Assembly (NCBI RefSeq): GCF_003344885.1
Contig: NZ_CP031155.1
Coordinates: forward strand, 124,001-188,000
DNA: 64,000 nt
Direction of reading: 5' to 3'
DNA from: Altererythrobacter sp. ZODW24
GTDB taxonomy: Bacteria; Pseudomonadota; Alphaproteobacteria; Sphingomonadales; Sphingomonadaceae
The position numbers and the translations under genes are program-made. Below, in pieces: positions 26,012 through 35,269 of the stretch (the first letter of the stretch is position 1; each line of letters starts with the position of its first letter). The notes beneath the pieces were generated by a model. The model was not told the DNA's origin. It did not search any database and saw only the letters and a list, made by a program, of their open reading frames with translations.

Positions 26012-26961
26012 CAGCGCGCTTTCGCAGCAGCCTTGGCAAACTTGGCTTCGCGAGCTGCACGCATTTCGGCGAAATCATCGCCAGCGTGATAACTTGAGCG
26101 CGTGAGCGGGCTGGAGGCGACCTGCAAGAAGCCTTTCGCACGGGCAATCGAGCCGTAAGCATCGAATTGCTTGGGCGTGACGAATTCCTCAACCGTCGCA
26201 TGCTTCGGCGTTGGCTGGAGATATTGTCCCATAGTCATGAAATCGACGTCTGCGCTGCGCATATCATCCATCACCTGATGCACTTCGAGCCGCTGTTCGC
26301 CCAGCCCTAGCATAATGCCGGACTTGGTGAAGATCATCGGATCATGCGCCTTCACCTCTTCAAGCAAACGCAGCGAAGCGTAATAGCGCGCACCCGGGCG
26401 GATCGTCGGATAGAGACGGGGCACGGTTTCGAGGTTATGGTTGTAAACATCTGGTCCAGCTTCACAAATGGCCTCGACAGCGGGGCGCATCTTGTTGCGG
26501 AAGTCAGGTGTCAGAATTTCAATTGTTGTGTTTGGCGTGTTGCGGCGCAGGGCCTCGATCACCTTCACAAATTGGCTGGCGCCGCCGTCCGGCAGATCAT
26601 CGCGGTCGACACTTGTTACAACGATATGTTCGAGACCCAGCTTCGCCGCTGCGACAGCCGTATGTTCCGGCTCAAGCGGATCGACCATACGCGGCATGCC
26701 GGTTTTAACATTGCAGAAGGCGCAGGCCCGCGTGCAGACATCGCCGAGGATCATCACGGTCGCGTGCTTCTTGGTCCAGCATTCGCCTATATTTGGGCAA
26801 GCCGCCTCTTCGCAAACCGTATTGAGGCCCAAGTCGCGCATCAATTTGCGCGTGTCATTATAGCCTTTGCTGACAGGCGCTTTGACGCGAATCCAGTCGG
26901 GTTTGCGGGTGCGGCGACTTTCTGAGGGCGCGCGGGCGGGTGTTTCGGACTTTGTTGCCAT
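26011..26961 (-). CDS. lipA: Lipoyl synthase
   Basis: Radical SAM enzyme that inserts two sulfurs into octanoyl-lysine to make the lipoyl cofactor. 316 residues from ATG 26961 (open further upstream, but [15 protein letters not shown] precedes the conserved [10 protein letters not shown]). Radical SAM cluster CTRACAFC (C-x3-C-x2-C); auxiliary cluster [12 protein letters not shown] (C-x4-C-x5-C); the family C-terminal R-S-S-Y appears as RSSYHAGD. Its product is needed by the lipoyl domains of pdhC and pdhB in this window. Divergent from the bicarbonate operon, sharing a gap of about 147 bases. Confidence 0.96.
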   Translation of the reverse strand: MATKSETPARAPSESRRTRKPDWIRVKAPVSKGYNDTRKLMRDLGLNTVCEEAACPNIGECWTKKHATVMILGDVCTRACAFCNVKTGMPRMVDPLEPEHTAVAAAKLGLEHIVVTSVDRDDLPDGGASQFVKVIEALRRNTPNTTIEILTPDFRNKMRPAVEAICEAGPDVYNHNLETVPRLYPTIRPGARYYASLRLLEEVKAHDPMIFTKSGIMLGLGEQRLEVHQVMDDMRSADVDFMTMGQYLQPTPKHATVEEFVTPKQFDAYGSIARAKGFLQVASSPLTRSSYHAGDDFAEMRAAREAKFAKAAAKAR

Positions 26962-27108
26962 CGACGTCCACGTAGCGCCCCTGCCCGACACCTTCAATAG
27001 CCAGCGGACTGCATAGGAATGCCAAGCGGACAAGAGCATGATGTAAAAGCGGTGCATTCCGCTACGGCGCGCATTGCCAATTTCGCGACCTTGGGCGAAA
27101 AACTACGC

Positions 27109-28071
27109 ATGATTCTCGAAACGCTCGCTTCTCCGGTGGTTCTGTTCTTTGTGCTGGGTTTTCTGGCCGCCGCGATCCGCTCTGACCTCTCAATCCCTGA
27201 TCCCATCGCAAAGGCTATGTCGATCTACCTTATGGCCGCTATCGGTTTGAAGGGCGGCGTGGAGATAGCGCAGACCGGACTGACCGATACGGTTCTGCTC
27301 GCTGCTGCAGCGGGTATTGGCTTGTCCTTTCTGGTCCCCTTCGTAGTTTTTGCGGCTCTTCGTGCTGCAAAGACGGATGCGATCAATGCGGGCTCAATTG
27401 CAGCGCACTACGGATCAGTCAGCGTCGTGACCTTTGTGACGGCAGTCGAACTGCTCAAAAGTTCGGGACTCGATAGCGACGGATATATGGTCGGGGTGAT
27501 GGCTTTGATGGAAACGCCGGCGATCATTACCGGATTGCTACTTGCAAGGCGCTTTTCGGATAAAGATACATCTGCGCCATCGGGCGGAGGCGGCGGGCTA
27601 GCGCATGAGGTGCTGACTAACGCATCGGTGATGCTGTTGCTCGGCGCATTCGCGATTGGCTGGATTGTGGGCGCGGATGGCTACGCTCCGGTCAGTCCGT
27701 TCTTCACTGCCGGATTCAAGGGGGTTTTATGTCTTTTCTTGCTCGACATGGGATTGGTCGCATCGCGGCGCTTGTTCGAGAGCCGCGCACTGACTCCGAT
27801 ACTAGTCGCCATCGCCATCGGCTTCCCGATTGTGAATGGCGCAATCGGAGTGGCTTTGGGCACGGTTCTGGGTCTCGGAATGGCTAACGCTGCGATCCTA
27901 GGCGTGTTGGCAGCCAGCGCTTCCTACATCGCGGTTCCTGCGGCAATGCGGCTATCGCTACCCGAAGCCAATCCGGGTATATCGTTGGCAATGTCGCTGG
28001 GGGTCACCTTCCCCTTCAACATCATTCTTGGCATTCCGCTATTCGCGGCACTTGCTCGTGCATTGGGATAG
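27109..28071 (+). CDS. sbtA: Sodium-dependent bicarbonate permease, SbtA family
   Basis: About 320 residues, with some ten hydrophobic segments. Start taken at ATG 27109 (MILETLASPVVLFFVLGF); the frame is open to 27019. Family features: an early SDLSIPDPIAKAMSIYLM after helix 1, AIGLKGGVEI, NAGSIAAHYGSVSVVTF in the first repeat and ASYIAVPAAMRLSLPEANPG in the second, an inverted-repeat pattern of SbtA. A Ser/Gly-rich cytoplasmic loop (SAPSGGGGG) separates the halves. It is followed three bases later by an SbtB-like gene and then carbonic anhydrase. Known in cyanobacteria for HCO3- uptake; in a heterotroph it probably feeds anaplerotic carboxylases or pH balance (inference). Confidence 0.9.
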   Translation: MILETLASPVVLFFVLGFLAAAIRSDLSIPDPIAKAMSIYLMAAIGLKGGVEIAQTGLTDTVLLAAAAGIGLSFLVPFVVFAALRAAKTDAINAGSIAAHYGSVSVVTFVTAVELLKSSGLDSDGYMVGVMALMETPAIITGLLLARRFSDKDTSAPSGGGGGLAHEVLTNASVMLLLGAFAIGWIVGADGYAPVSPFFTAGFKGVLCLFLLDMGLVASRRLFESRALTPILVAIAIGFPIVNGAIGVALGTVLGLGMANAAILGVLAASASYIAVPAAMRLSLPEANPGISLAMSLGVTFPFNIILGIPLFAALARALG

Positions 28072-28074
28072 AAC

Positions 28075-28386
28075 ATGGCTGTAACGGTTACGCGCAAACG
28101 TATCGAAATTCTGACTGACACCGCATTGTTGCCGCGCGTCATTTCGATGATCGAGCAGGCCGATATCTCAGGCTATAGCATCATCCGCGTGGCTGCTGGC
28201 GGATCGCGTTCCGGGAAGTGGCGGACTGATGATCTGACCGGTGCGTCAGCAAAATCGATGGTGATCGCTTTGTCATCGGCAGAGAAGGCCGACAATTTTG
28301 TGGATGCCATATCTCCGCTGCTTTCGGCTCAAGGTTTTCTGCTGACTATCGGCGAGGTCGAAGTCGTAAGGGGGGAGCGTTTCTAA
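28075..28386 (+). CDS. sbtB: PII-like regulator of bicarbonate uptake, SbtB family
   Basis: 103-residue PII-fold protein. Ferredoxin-like start KRIEILTDTALLPRVISMIE, T-loop region GYSIIRVAAGGSRSGKW with the GG-x-SR pattern of SbtB-type proteins, and closing strand LLTIGEVEVVRGERF. SbtB in cyanobacteria binds adenine nucleotides including cAMP and AMP and inhibits SbtA. This copy ends at residue 103 and lacks the cysteine-containing C-terminal extension found on many cyanobacterial SbtB proteins. Adjacency to sbtA (3 bases) and overlap with the carbonic anhydrase gene (TAATG) support the assignment. Confidence 0.88.
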   Translation: MAVTVTRKRIEILTDTALLPRVISMIEQADISGYSIIRVAAGGSRSGKWRTDDLTGASAKSMVIALSSAEKADNFVDAISPLLSAQGFLLTIGEVEVVRGERF

Positions 28387-29027
28387 TGCCCGAATTTGCC
28401 GAACTTCTCGAGGGCTATCGCCGGTTCCGGTCCCACGCTTATGCCGATCAACGCGAACGGTATGACCGCCTTGCCTCCCACGGCCAGTCGCCAAAGCTGA
28501 TGGTGATCGCTTGTTCCGATAGCCGGGTTGATCCCGCGCAGGTGTTCGATGTGGATCCGGGGCAAGTGTTCGTAGTGCGTAATGTGGCTGCGCTTGTTCC
28601 TCCGTTTGAGACAACACCCGGCCTGCATGGTGTCTCCGCGGCGCTGGAGTTCGCAGTTCAGGTGCTGAAGGTGCGGCAAATCGTGGTCATGGGCCACGGC
28701 ATGTGTGGCGGCTGCAAGGCGGCTTTGACACAGGAACTGCACGGCACTCAGCCAGGCGAAGGCGGCTTTATCGCAAATTGGATATCCATGCTGGATGGCA
28801 GACGCGATGCAGTTATCGCGAAACACGGCGCGACCGGCCGCGAAGCCGAACGCGCGATGGAGTATGAAGGTGTAAAGGTCAGCCTTGAGAACCTTCGAAC
28901 GTTTCCATGCGTGCAAGCTGGCGAAGCTGATGGATCGCTGGTTTTGCGCGGTGCTTTCTTCGCAATAGTCGACGGCGTGCTGCATTTGCTCGACGAGCAG
29001 ACCGGCGAGTTTCTGCCCGCAGACTAG
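28386..29027 (+). CDS. Beta-class carbonic anhydrase
   Basis: Interconverts CO2 and bicarbonate. 213 residues. Zinc ligands C43 (in IACSDSRVDP, with the D45-R47 dyad), H104 and C107 (in MGHGMCGGCKA) are all present. Length and the N-terminal helix (LLEGYRRFRSHAYADQRERY) match the bacterial beta-CA family. No signal peptide, so cytoplasmic. It is the third gene of the sbtA-sbtB-CA operon and would set the balance between imported bicarbonate and CO2. Confidence 0.94.
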   Translation: MPEFAELLEGYRRFRSHAYADQRERYDRLASHGQSPKLMVIACSDSRVDPAQVFDVDPGQVFVVRNVAALVPPFETTPGLHGVSAALEFAVQVLKVRQIVVMGHGMCGGCKAALTQELHGTQPGEGGFIANWISMLDGRRDAVIAKHGATGREAERAMEYEGVKVSLENLRTFPCVQAGEADGSLVLRGAFFAIVDGVLHLLDEQTGEFLPAD

Positions 29028-29070
29028 CTGCCAGCTTGCAAGCCCGCCGTGAGCCTGTAACCCTGCAGCC

Positions 29071-29793
29071 ATGAGCACAGAAAACCTGAAGAATATCGCC
29101 CTGCTGATCGACGCAGACAATGTAACGCATAAAGGCATCGACCCTGCCCTGACCGTTATGGCCGAGCTAGGGCAAGTCAACATCCGCCGCGCCTATGGCA
29201 ATTTCGCGAAAGATAATCTCGGTAATTGGGATAAGATAACCAACCGGTTCGGGATCCGTCCGCAGCAACAGTTCGACGTGTCGAAGGGCAAAAACGCGAC
29301 TGATATGGCGATGACGATCGACGCTATTGATTTGCTCTATCAAGGCAAAGTCGACGGCTTCGGGATCATGACTTCGGACAGCGACTTTACCCCACTTGTC
29401 ACACGCCTCCGGCAGGACGGGATTATTGTCTACGGCTTTGGTGAGTCGAAGACGCCCGCCGCATTCAAGTCGGTCTGCACACGCTTCATCGATATCGAAC
29501 AACTCATCGCCAATAACTCAGACGACGAGGCGCCGAGCGGGTCGCGCGAAGGTTCCGCGAAGGGTGCAGTCGACCAAGACCTGATGGAATTGATCGGTGC
29601 CGCCTACAAAGAGGCGAAGCGCGACGAAAAAGGCTTTGCGAAGCTGCAGCAAGTCGGCCAAATTGCGGGCAATCGTTCAAGCTTCGATGTCCGAAACTAC
29701 GGTTATAAGAGCCTGTCCGATTTATTCGCGGCGCTCGACAACTTCCAGATCGAACGCGACGGTAGCCAGATTATGGTTAGACGGCTCCGTTAG
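29071..29793 (+). CDS. NYN-domain ribonuclease-like protein with OST-HTH/LOTUS domain
   Basis: 240 residues. The N-terminal NYN (PIN-like) domain, about 1-150, keeps the acidic metal site: Asp in ALLIDADNV, Asp in GKNATDMAMTID, and Asp in TSDSDFTPLV. The C-terminal 65 residues (AYKEAKRDEKGFAKLQQVGQ, YGYKSLSDLF) match the OST-HTH/LOTUS RNA-binding fold. LabA/DUF88-type proteins of this architecture are thought to act on RNA, but the target is unknown. It starts 43 bases after carbonic anhydrase and may be read with that operon. A two-way terminator follows. Confidence 0.88.
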   Translation: MSTENLKNIALLIDADNVTHKGIDPALTVMAELGQVNIRRAYGNFAKDNLGNWDKITNRFGIRPQQQFDVSKGKNATDMAMTIDAIDLLYQGKVDGFGIMTSDSDFTPLVTRLRQDGIIVYGFGESKTPAAFKSVCTRFIDIEQLIANNSDDEAPSGSREGSAKGAVDQDLMELIGAAYKEAKRDEKGFAKLQQVGQIAGNRSSFDVRNYGYKSLSDLFAALDNFQIERDGSQIMVRRLR

Positions 29794-29810
29794 CGGCGGG
29801 GCCAGAAACA

Positions 29811-29842
29811 AAAACGGCGCGGACCGAAGTACGCGCCGTTTT
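29811..29842. terminator. Bidirectional terminator between convergent genes
   Basis: Perfect 11-base stem AAAACGGCGCG (29811-29821) and CGCGCCGTTTT (29832-29842) with a ten-base loop. A-rich on the left and T-rich on the right, it can end both the rightward NYN transcript and the leftward repeat-protein transcript. Confidence 0.88.
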
Positions 29843-29866
29843 CTGTATCAGAAGTGCTGCGATGAA

Positions 29867-31333
29867 TTACATCGTGGTAGCAGCAGAACTTTCCTGCGTG
29901 TTGGCATAGGTCGACCAGAGGCCTGCAACGCCCTTGTGTTTCCCCGTAACTCGGCCGAATGCTTCACGAGCGCCGGCGTAGTTGCCCTGATCAAGACGGG
30001 CAATCCCCAAGCGAATGAGGGCTGTGTCGATGTCGACGCCGCCATTGCTTACGACTAATTCGAACATCGCTTGCGCCGTTGCAGCGTCACCAAGAGATAG
30101 CGCCGTGTTAGCCATTGAGGTCGCAACTTTCGGGTTGCTAGCTGCACGGCGGCGGTTCGATGCGTCGCCCAGATACTCTTTGTCGGAGCCCGCATTGGCG
30201 CGTGCTTGTGCCGCCGCTTCGCTGAAATCACTGGCCGATACGAAACCGCCCGCGATGCCTTCATCAAGAACCGACTGGGCCTCGGTCGGGTAAAGAGTAG
30301 GGTTCAGCCCGGTAAGGTAGTCACGATATTCACTGGACCGGCGGAGCGCTTTGGTTCGCTTGAGCAAGCGCATGGCATCGACCGATTCAGACTCGGTGAA
30401 ATTGCCATTTTCGACAATCGCATTCGCTGCGAAGGACCAGTTTGCCGGACTGTTTTCTTCAGCCAGAAGCCTGGCAATGTCAGCGTTAAGCGCGTCAACT
30501 GGCATATCGCCTGCTGCTTGACGGGGCACGTTGTTGTAATAGCTCGTGGCGTCTTCCGAAGGAAAGCGGTCTTTCAAAAGCGTAACGAGCTTCACTACTT
30601 CGTAGAACTTGGAGTCGTCATAAGCGTATTTCAGAGAGCCACGAATAGCGTCTTCGTCAACCAACGCCGGGTTGCTTTCGGCCAACTCCATGATCACTTT
30701 GGCGCCGCCAGTTATGTCACCCGCACGGTAGTAACTTTCGCCCAATACCGACGCTGGGGAGTTTTGGTTCCAACCTGCGTCGATAGCGCGGCGAAGATAC
30801 GTCTGGGCAGTCGTGTAATCTTCTTTCTGGAAGGCAATAGTGCCAACAAACCAGCTATATTGTCCGATTTTATCAACCGGCGTCTTGCCCGATTCCAGCG
30901 ACAACATCAGACCTTGTTGCTGATATTGCGTATCAGCCGACTTCACGCCCCAGTTCAATGTGTACTGACCAGCGGTGTAGCGATCATCCGCGGTTTCGAC
31001 AGCAGCATTCATCGCTGTTAACTTGTTCACGATGTCTGTTTTTGCCACCAATTGCTGGCGCAGCGCCGGTTTGGCTGCATCATCGGCAGTTGAAAGCTGG
31101 GTTACGATTGCAGCCAACTCTGCGTCGGATTCCAATTGCTGAAGTGCTTCAGCGGCAGGGTTGCCTGCTTTCTGGAATTTCTTCGAATACTTCGGCTTGT
31201 CCTGCGCGTAAGCGGCGGGCGCGGTCACGGCGCTGGCGGCGAATGCGCCAGTGGCCAGAGCGAGTGCCAAAACAAGATGCGAAGCCGGGCGAAATGCTGC
31301 GCGTTTTCGCGCTAGGATTGAGGTGGATGTCAT
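29867..31333 (-). CDS. Periplasmic TPR-like repeat protein of unknown function
   Basis: 488 residues. A long twin-basic N-terminus and hydrophobic core (LVLALALATGAFAASAV) ending AAYAQD predict export, so the protein is probably periplasmic or outer-membrane associated. The rest is helical and TPR-like: IAFQKEDYTTAQTYLRRAID in the middle and LGIARLDQGNYAGAREAFGR near the end fit the W-L-G-Y-A-F-A-P spacing of tetratricopeptide repeats. No catalytic motif. It may be a scaffold for envelope complexes. Similar sequences appear to be common in sphingomonads, but I cannot name a function. It diverges from gyrA across about 310 bases. Confidence 0.8.
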   Translation of the reverse strand: MTSTSILARKRAAFRPASHLVLALALATGAFAASAVTAPAAYAQDKPKYSKKFQKAGNPAAEALQQLESDAELAAIVTQLSTADDAAKPALRQQLVAKTDIVNKLTAMNAAVETADDRYTAGQYTLNWGVKSADTQYQQQGLMLSLESGKTPVDKIGQYSWFVGTIAFQKEDYTTAQTYLRRAIDAGWNQNSPASVLGESYYRAGDITGGAKVIMELAESNPALVDEDAIRGSLKYAYDDSKFYEVVKLVTLLKDRFPSEDATSYYNNVPRQAAGDMPVDALNADIARLLAEENSPANWSFAANAIVENGNFTESESVDAMRLLKRTKALRRSSEYRDYLTGLNPTLYPTEAQSVLDEGIAGGFVSASDFSEAAAQARANAGSDKEYLGDASNRRRAASNPKVATSMANTALSLGDAATAQAMFELVVSNGGVDIDTALIRLGIARLDQGNYAGAREAFGRVTGKHKGVAGLWSTYANTQESSAATTM

Positions 31334-31643
31334 AGTCGGGTCTCTCCTGAAAAACGGGATTTCTATACACTAAATAGCGTTCAATGGGGAAATCGTTCCG
31401 GCGCTCCTGCCAAGGGCGACCGTTGATTGCAATTAACTGTATAGGTTTTCCTGCCTGAATGAGCATTGAATGTAGGAGAAAATCGGCAGTTTAGCGCGTG
31501 TTTGCGGCCTGATGTGCACCAAGTGTGGAAAAGGGTGGGCAAACACCTGCGCGAGCTGGCCTTCGGGTGGCTAATCAGCATGCCATACCCTATATCTGAT
31601 ACCCTAATCCGGCCCCTTTGCGGGCACGCTTTGAAAGTATCCT
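31334..31643. other. Intergenic region between the repeat protein and gyrA
   Basis: 310 bases without a convincing gene. It must contain the divergent promoters of the TPR-like gene and gyrA. The left part (31334-31465) is A+T-richer, with TATACACTAAATAG close to the TPR gene start. The right part has short G+C-rich inverted stretches but no strong -35/-10 pair that I can defend, no tRNA and no riboswitch pattern I recognise. Confidence 0.5.
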
Positions 31644-34430
31644 GTGAGCGACGAAACCGACACTCTAAACCCTGCTTCCCCGCTCGGCGAATTCGAACGT
31701 ATCGATATCGTCGACGAGATGAAGACCAGCTACCTCGATTACGCGATGAGTGTGATCGTTTCGCGCGCCCTGCCCGATGTGCGCGATGGTCTGAAACCGG
31801 TTCACCGCCGCATTCTTTTCGCCAGTCAAGAAGGCGGCTTTGTCGCTGGCCGCGCTTTCCGCAAATGCGCCAAGATCGTCGGCGACGTGATGGGTAATTA
31901 TCACCCGCATGGTGACAGCGCGATTTACATGGCTCTGGCCCGCATGACGCAGGATTGGTCTATGCGCCTGCCGCTGATCGATGGTCAGGGTAATTTTGGT
32001 TCGATGGATCCCGATCTGCCGGCCTCCATGCGTTATACCGAAGCGCGGCTTGCCAAGGTCGCCAATTCGCTTCTGGACGATCTCGACAAGGATACGGTCG
32101 ATTTCCAAGACAATTATGACGGTTCACGCTCAGAGCCTGTCGTCCTCCCTGCCCGCTTCCCTAACCTGCTGGTCAATGGTGCTGGCGGTATCGCTGTCGG
32201 CATGGCGACTAACGTTCCCCCGCATAATCTCGGCGAAGTTATCGATGGCTGCCTGGCCTATATCGAAGACCCCGCGATCACGACGGAAGAACTGTTCGAG
32301 ATCATTCCCGGGCCAGATTTCCCGACGGCACCGCTGATCCTTGGTTCTGCTGGCGCTAAGGCCGCCTACACCACTGGGCGCGGATCGATCCTGATGCGCT
32401 CGCGCCATCATGTTGAAACCACGCGCGGCGACCGCGAGTCGATCGTGCTCACCTCTATTCCTTATCAAGTCGGCAAGTCCGCCCTGGTCGAAAAGATCGC
32501 CGAGGCCGCCAAGGACAAGCGGATCGAAGGTATCGTTGATATCCGCGACGAATCCAGCCGTGAAGGCGTGCGAGTTGTTGTCGATTTGAAGCGTGATGCG
32601 ACTGCGGATGTCGTGCTCAACCAGATTTGGCGCCATACGCCTGCGCAATCGGGCTTTCCCGCCAACATGCTCGCCATTCGCGGCGGACGCCCTGAAACGC
32701 TGATGCTGCGTGACATCATTCAGGCATTCATCGAGTTCCGCGAAGAGGTCATCACGCGCCGCACCAAGTTCGAATTGAACAAGGCGCGCGACCGGGCGCA
32801 CGTGTTGCTCGGCCTAGTGGTTGCCGTGACCAATATGGATGAAGTCGTGGCAATGATCCGCGGTTCGTCCAATCCGGTTGAAGCACGCGGCAAGCTTCTC
32901 GCCAAAGAATGGCCGATTGGCGAGATCGCTCAGTACATCCGGCTTGTCGAAGCGATCGAGCCGAGCGCTGATCAGGACGGCGGCACGTATAAGCTCTCCG
33001 AGGTTCAAGTTAAGGCGATTCTCGACCTCCGCCTCCAGAAGCTTACCGCTTTGGGCCGAGATGAAATTGGCGACGAGCTCAAGGGCTTGGCTATTTCGAT
33101 CGAGGAATACCTCTCAATCCTGGGCGACCGTGTGAAGCTGTACGGCGTTATGCGCGATGAGCTGGTCGAAATCCGCGAGAATTACGCGACGCCGCGTCTA
33201 TCCGAGATTGCACCGGCCTGGGACGGCTTGGACGACGAAGATCTGATTGAACGCGACGAGATGGTCGTGACGGTTACGCTTGATGGCTACATCAAGCGCA
33301 CCCCGCTTTCCGCATTCCGTGCGCAGCATCGCGGCGGCAAAGGCCGTGCCGGGATGTCGACGAAGGATGCGGATGCGGTGAGCGAAATGTTCGTCACCAG
33401 CACGCACAACCCAGTGCTGTTCTTCTCCACCAGCGGCAAGGTTTACCGGATGAAAGTCTGGAAGCTTCCCGAAGGCGGGCCGACAACACGTGGCCGCCCG
33501 ATTGTAAACTTGCTGCCGGCGTTGGATGAAGGTGAAACGATCCGCACAGTCCTGCCGCTTCCCGAAGATGAGGAAAGCTGGGCTGCACTGACCGTGGTGT
33601 TTGCGACGGCCAAGGGTAACGTCCGCCGGAACAACATGGATGCCTTCACCAACATTCCATCGAACGGCAAATTTGCCATGAAGTTCGATGAGGAAAGCGA
33701 AGATCGATTGATCGGTGTTGCATTGCTCGAAGCGGGCGATGACGTGTTGCTCGCTACCAGGCTGGGTAAGGCAATCCGTTTCTCCGGCGAAGATGTTCGC
33801 GAATTCGTATCGCGTACCTCAACCGGTGTGCGCGGAATGAAGTTTAAAGAAGCAGGCGACGAAGTTGTCTCGCTCAGCATCTTACATGGCGGTTCGGCCA
33901 CACCGGAAGAGCGGGACAACTATCTAAAGGTTGCACCTTGGAAGGCCGATGAGGATGCCCCTGCCCTGTCTGACGAGCATCAGAAGATGGCCGATGAGGA
34001 ACAGTTCATTCTCACCGTGTGCTCCAATGGCTACGGCAAGATTTCTTCTGCCTATGAATACCGGCGCGCGGGACGCGGCGGTATGGGTGTTACCAATATC
34101 GACAATATCGCGCGCAATGGCCCCGTCGTCGCAAGCTTTACGGCGACCAAGGCCGACCAGCTGATGCTGGTGACTGATCAGGCCAAGCTGATCCGCATTG
34201 GCCTAGATACCATGAGGGTCATTGGCCGGGCCAGCGCGGGTGTGAAACTGTTCGATGTGGCGAAGAAGGAAACCGTTGTCGGTGCTGTAAGGCTCGACGA
34301 AGAAGAAGAGCCTGAGAACGAGGCTGAAGAAGCGATCGTCGAGGAAATTGTCGGCCGTACAACGGAAGAGACGACGCCTGACACGACACCGCAGACGGAC
34401 AAGGATATCGGCGAAGCACCGCCTGAATGA
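31644..34430 (+). CDS. gyrA: DNA gyrase subunit A
   Basis: Breaks and rejoins DNA to introduce negative supercoils with GyrB. 928 residues from GTG 31644. The N-terminal breakage-reunion domain has the active tyrosine Y131 in SMRYTEARL. The C-terminal beta-pinwheel begins with an intact GyrA box in [11 protein letters not shown], which identifies gyrase rather than topoisomerase IV. The tail is long and acidic (about 880-928). In the quinolone pocket, [15 protein letters not shown] has Ser at the E. coli S83 position (S92) but Met at the D87 position (M96). The stop overlaps the next gene by four bases. Confidence 0.97.
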   Translation: MSDETDTLNPASPLGEFERIDIVDEMKTSYLDYAMSVIVSRALPDVRDGLKPVHRRILFASQEGGFVAGRAFRKCAKIVGDVMGNYHPHGDSAIYMALARMTQDWSMRLPLIDGQGNFGSMDPDLPASMRYTEARLAKVANSLLDDLDKDTVDFQDNYDGSRSEPVVLPARFPNLLVNGAGGIAVGMATNVPPHNLGEVIDGCLAYIEDPAITTEELFEIIPGPDFPTAPLILGSAGAKAAYTTGRGSILMRSRHHVETTRGDRESIVLTSIPYQVGKSALVEKIAEAAKDKRIEGIVDIRDESSREGVRVVVDLKRDATADVVLNQIWRHTPAQSGFPANMLAIRGGRPETLMLRDIIQAFIEFREEVITRRTKFELNKARDRAHVLLGLVVAVTNMDEVVAMIRGSSNPVEARGKLLAKEWPIGEIAQYIRLVEAIEPSADQDGGTYKLSEVQVKAILDLRLQKLTALGRDEIGDELKGLAISIEEYLSILGDRVKLYGVMRDELVEIRENYATPRLSEIAPAWDGLDDEDLIERDEMVVTVTLDGYIKRTPLSAFRAQHRGGKGRAGMSTKDADAVSEMFVTSTHNPVLFFSTSGKVYRMKVWKLPEGGPTTRGRPIVNLLPALDEGETIRTVLPLPEDEESWAALTVVFATAKGNVRRNNMDAFTNIPSNGKFAMKFDEESEDRLIGVALLEAGDDVLLATRLGKAIRFSGEDVREFVSRTSTGVRGMKFKEAGDEVVSLSILHGGSATPEERDNYLKVAPWKADEDAPALSDEHQKMADEEQFILTVCSNGYGKISSAYEYRRAGRGGMGVTNIDNIARNGPVVASFTATKADQLMLVTDQAKLIRIGLDTMRVIGRASAGVKLFDVAKKETVVGAVRLDEEEEPENEAEEAIVEEIVGRTTEETTPDTTPQTDKDIGEAPPE

Positions 34431-35269
34431 TGCTGACGGTCGAACCATCGGGTGCCTCATGCGGCGCTAGGGTTAGCGGAGTTGATCTGGCTGGCCCGCT
34501 CGATGCTTCGATTGTTTCGGAAATTCGTCAGACTTGGCTGCGGCACAAGGTCGTCGCCTTCCCCGGCCAGCGGCTGGATGATGATGCTCTCGAGCGTTTC
34601 ACCATTGCTATGGGCGGGTTCGGTGACGACCCGTTCTTCGATCCGATCCCAGGCCGGAAGCACGTCGCTGCTATCCAGCGTGAGGCGGACGAGCAAACGC
34701 CGCTCTTCGCCGAAAACTGGCATAGCGATTGGAGCTTCTTGGCCAAGCCGCCGGCGGGAACATGTCTGGTCAGCATCGAGATTCCGCCAACCGGTGGCGA
34801 CACGATGTTTGCGGACCAAATCGCAGCCTTCGCGGCCCTGCCTGATGAGCGCAAAGACCAACTCCGCAAACTCACAGCAATCCACAGCGCGCGCGGCGCG
34901 TACTCGCCTGATGGCGCATATGGTGAAGGTGACGAAGGCCGCAGCATGGCCATCCGCCCAGATGCCTCGGCCATGGAAACGCAAACGCACCCACTAATCC
35001 AACGGCACCCTGAAACGGGCGAGGAAGCGCTGTTCAGTTGCCTTGGCTATATCATCGGCATCGAAGGCATGGAGGATGGCGAAGCCTATACGCTGCTGGC
35101 CGATTTGCTCGCATGGCAGGGCTGCAGCGAATTCGTCTACCGGCACAAGTGGGAAGACGGCATGCTCTTGCTGTGGGACAACCGATCGGTGCTTCACAAG
35201 GCAACGGGAGGCTATGAAGGCCACCGGCGCGAATTGCACAGGACTACGATCGCCGCCAACGCAGCTTAA
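34427..35269 (+). CDS. TauD/TfdA-family Fe(II)/2-oxoglutarate dioxygenase
   Basis: 280 residues. Iron ligands: His and Asp in WHSDWSF (H-x-D) and the distal His in RSVLHKATGGY; the 2-oxoglutarate-binding Arg is likely in EGHRRELHRTTI. The N-terminus (GARVSGVDLAGPLDASIV) is typical of TauD/TfdA. Such enzymes hydroxylate taurine, 2,4-D, alkyl sulfates or other small acids; the substrate cannot be read here, and no sulfonate transporter is nearby. ATG 34427 overlaps the gyrA stop (ATGA), an unusual partner for gyrA. Confidence 0.88.
   Translation: MMLTVEPSGASCGARVSGVDLAGPLDASIVSEIRQTWLRHKVVAFPGQRLDDDALERFTIAMGGFGDDPFFDPIPGRKHVAAIQREADEQTPLFAENWHSDWSFLAKPPAGTCLVSIEIPPTGGDTMFADQIAAFAALPDERKDQLRKLTAIHSARGAYSPDGAYGEGDEGRSMAIRPDASAMETQTHPLIQRHPETGEEALFSCLGYIIGIEGMEDGEAYTLLADLLAWQGCSEFVYRHKWEDGMLLLWDNRSVLHKATGGYEGHRRELHRTTIAANAA

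Noticed and set aside
30206-31021. 271-codon plus-strand frame opposite the TPR-like gene
   Set aside because: It is antisense to a coherent repeat protein with a signal peptide; there is no ribosome site or recognisable domain.
31466-31897. Possible gene overlapping the gyrA start
   Set aside because: It shares most of its length with the conserved GyrA N-terminus in another frame and has no recognisable protein content.
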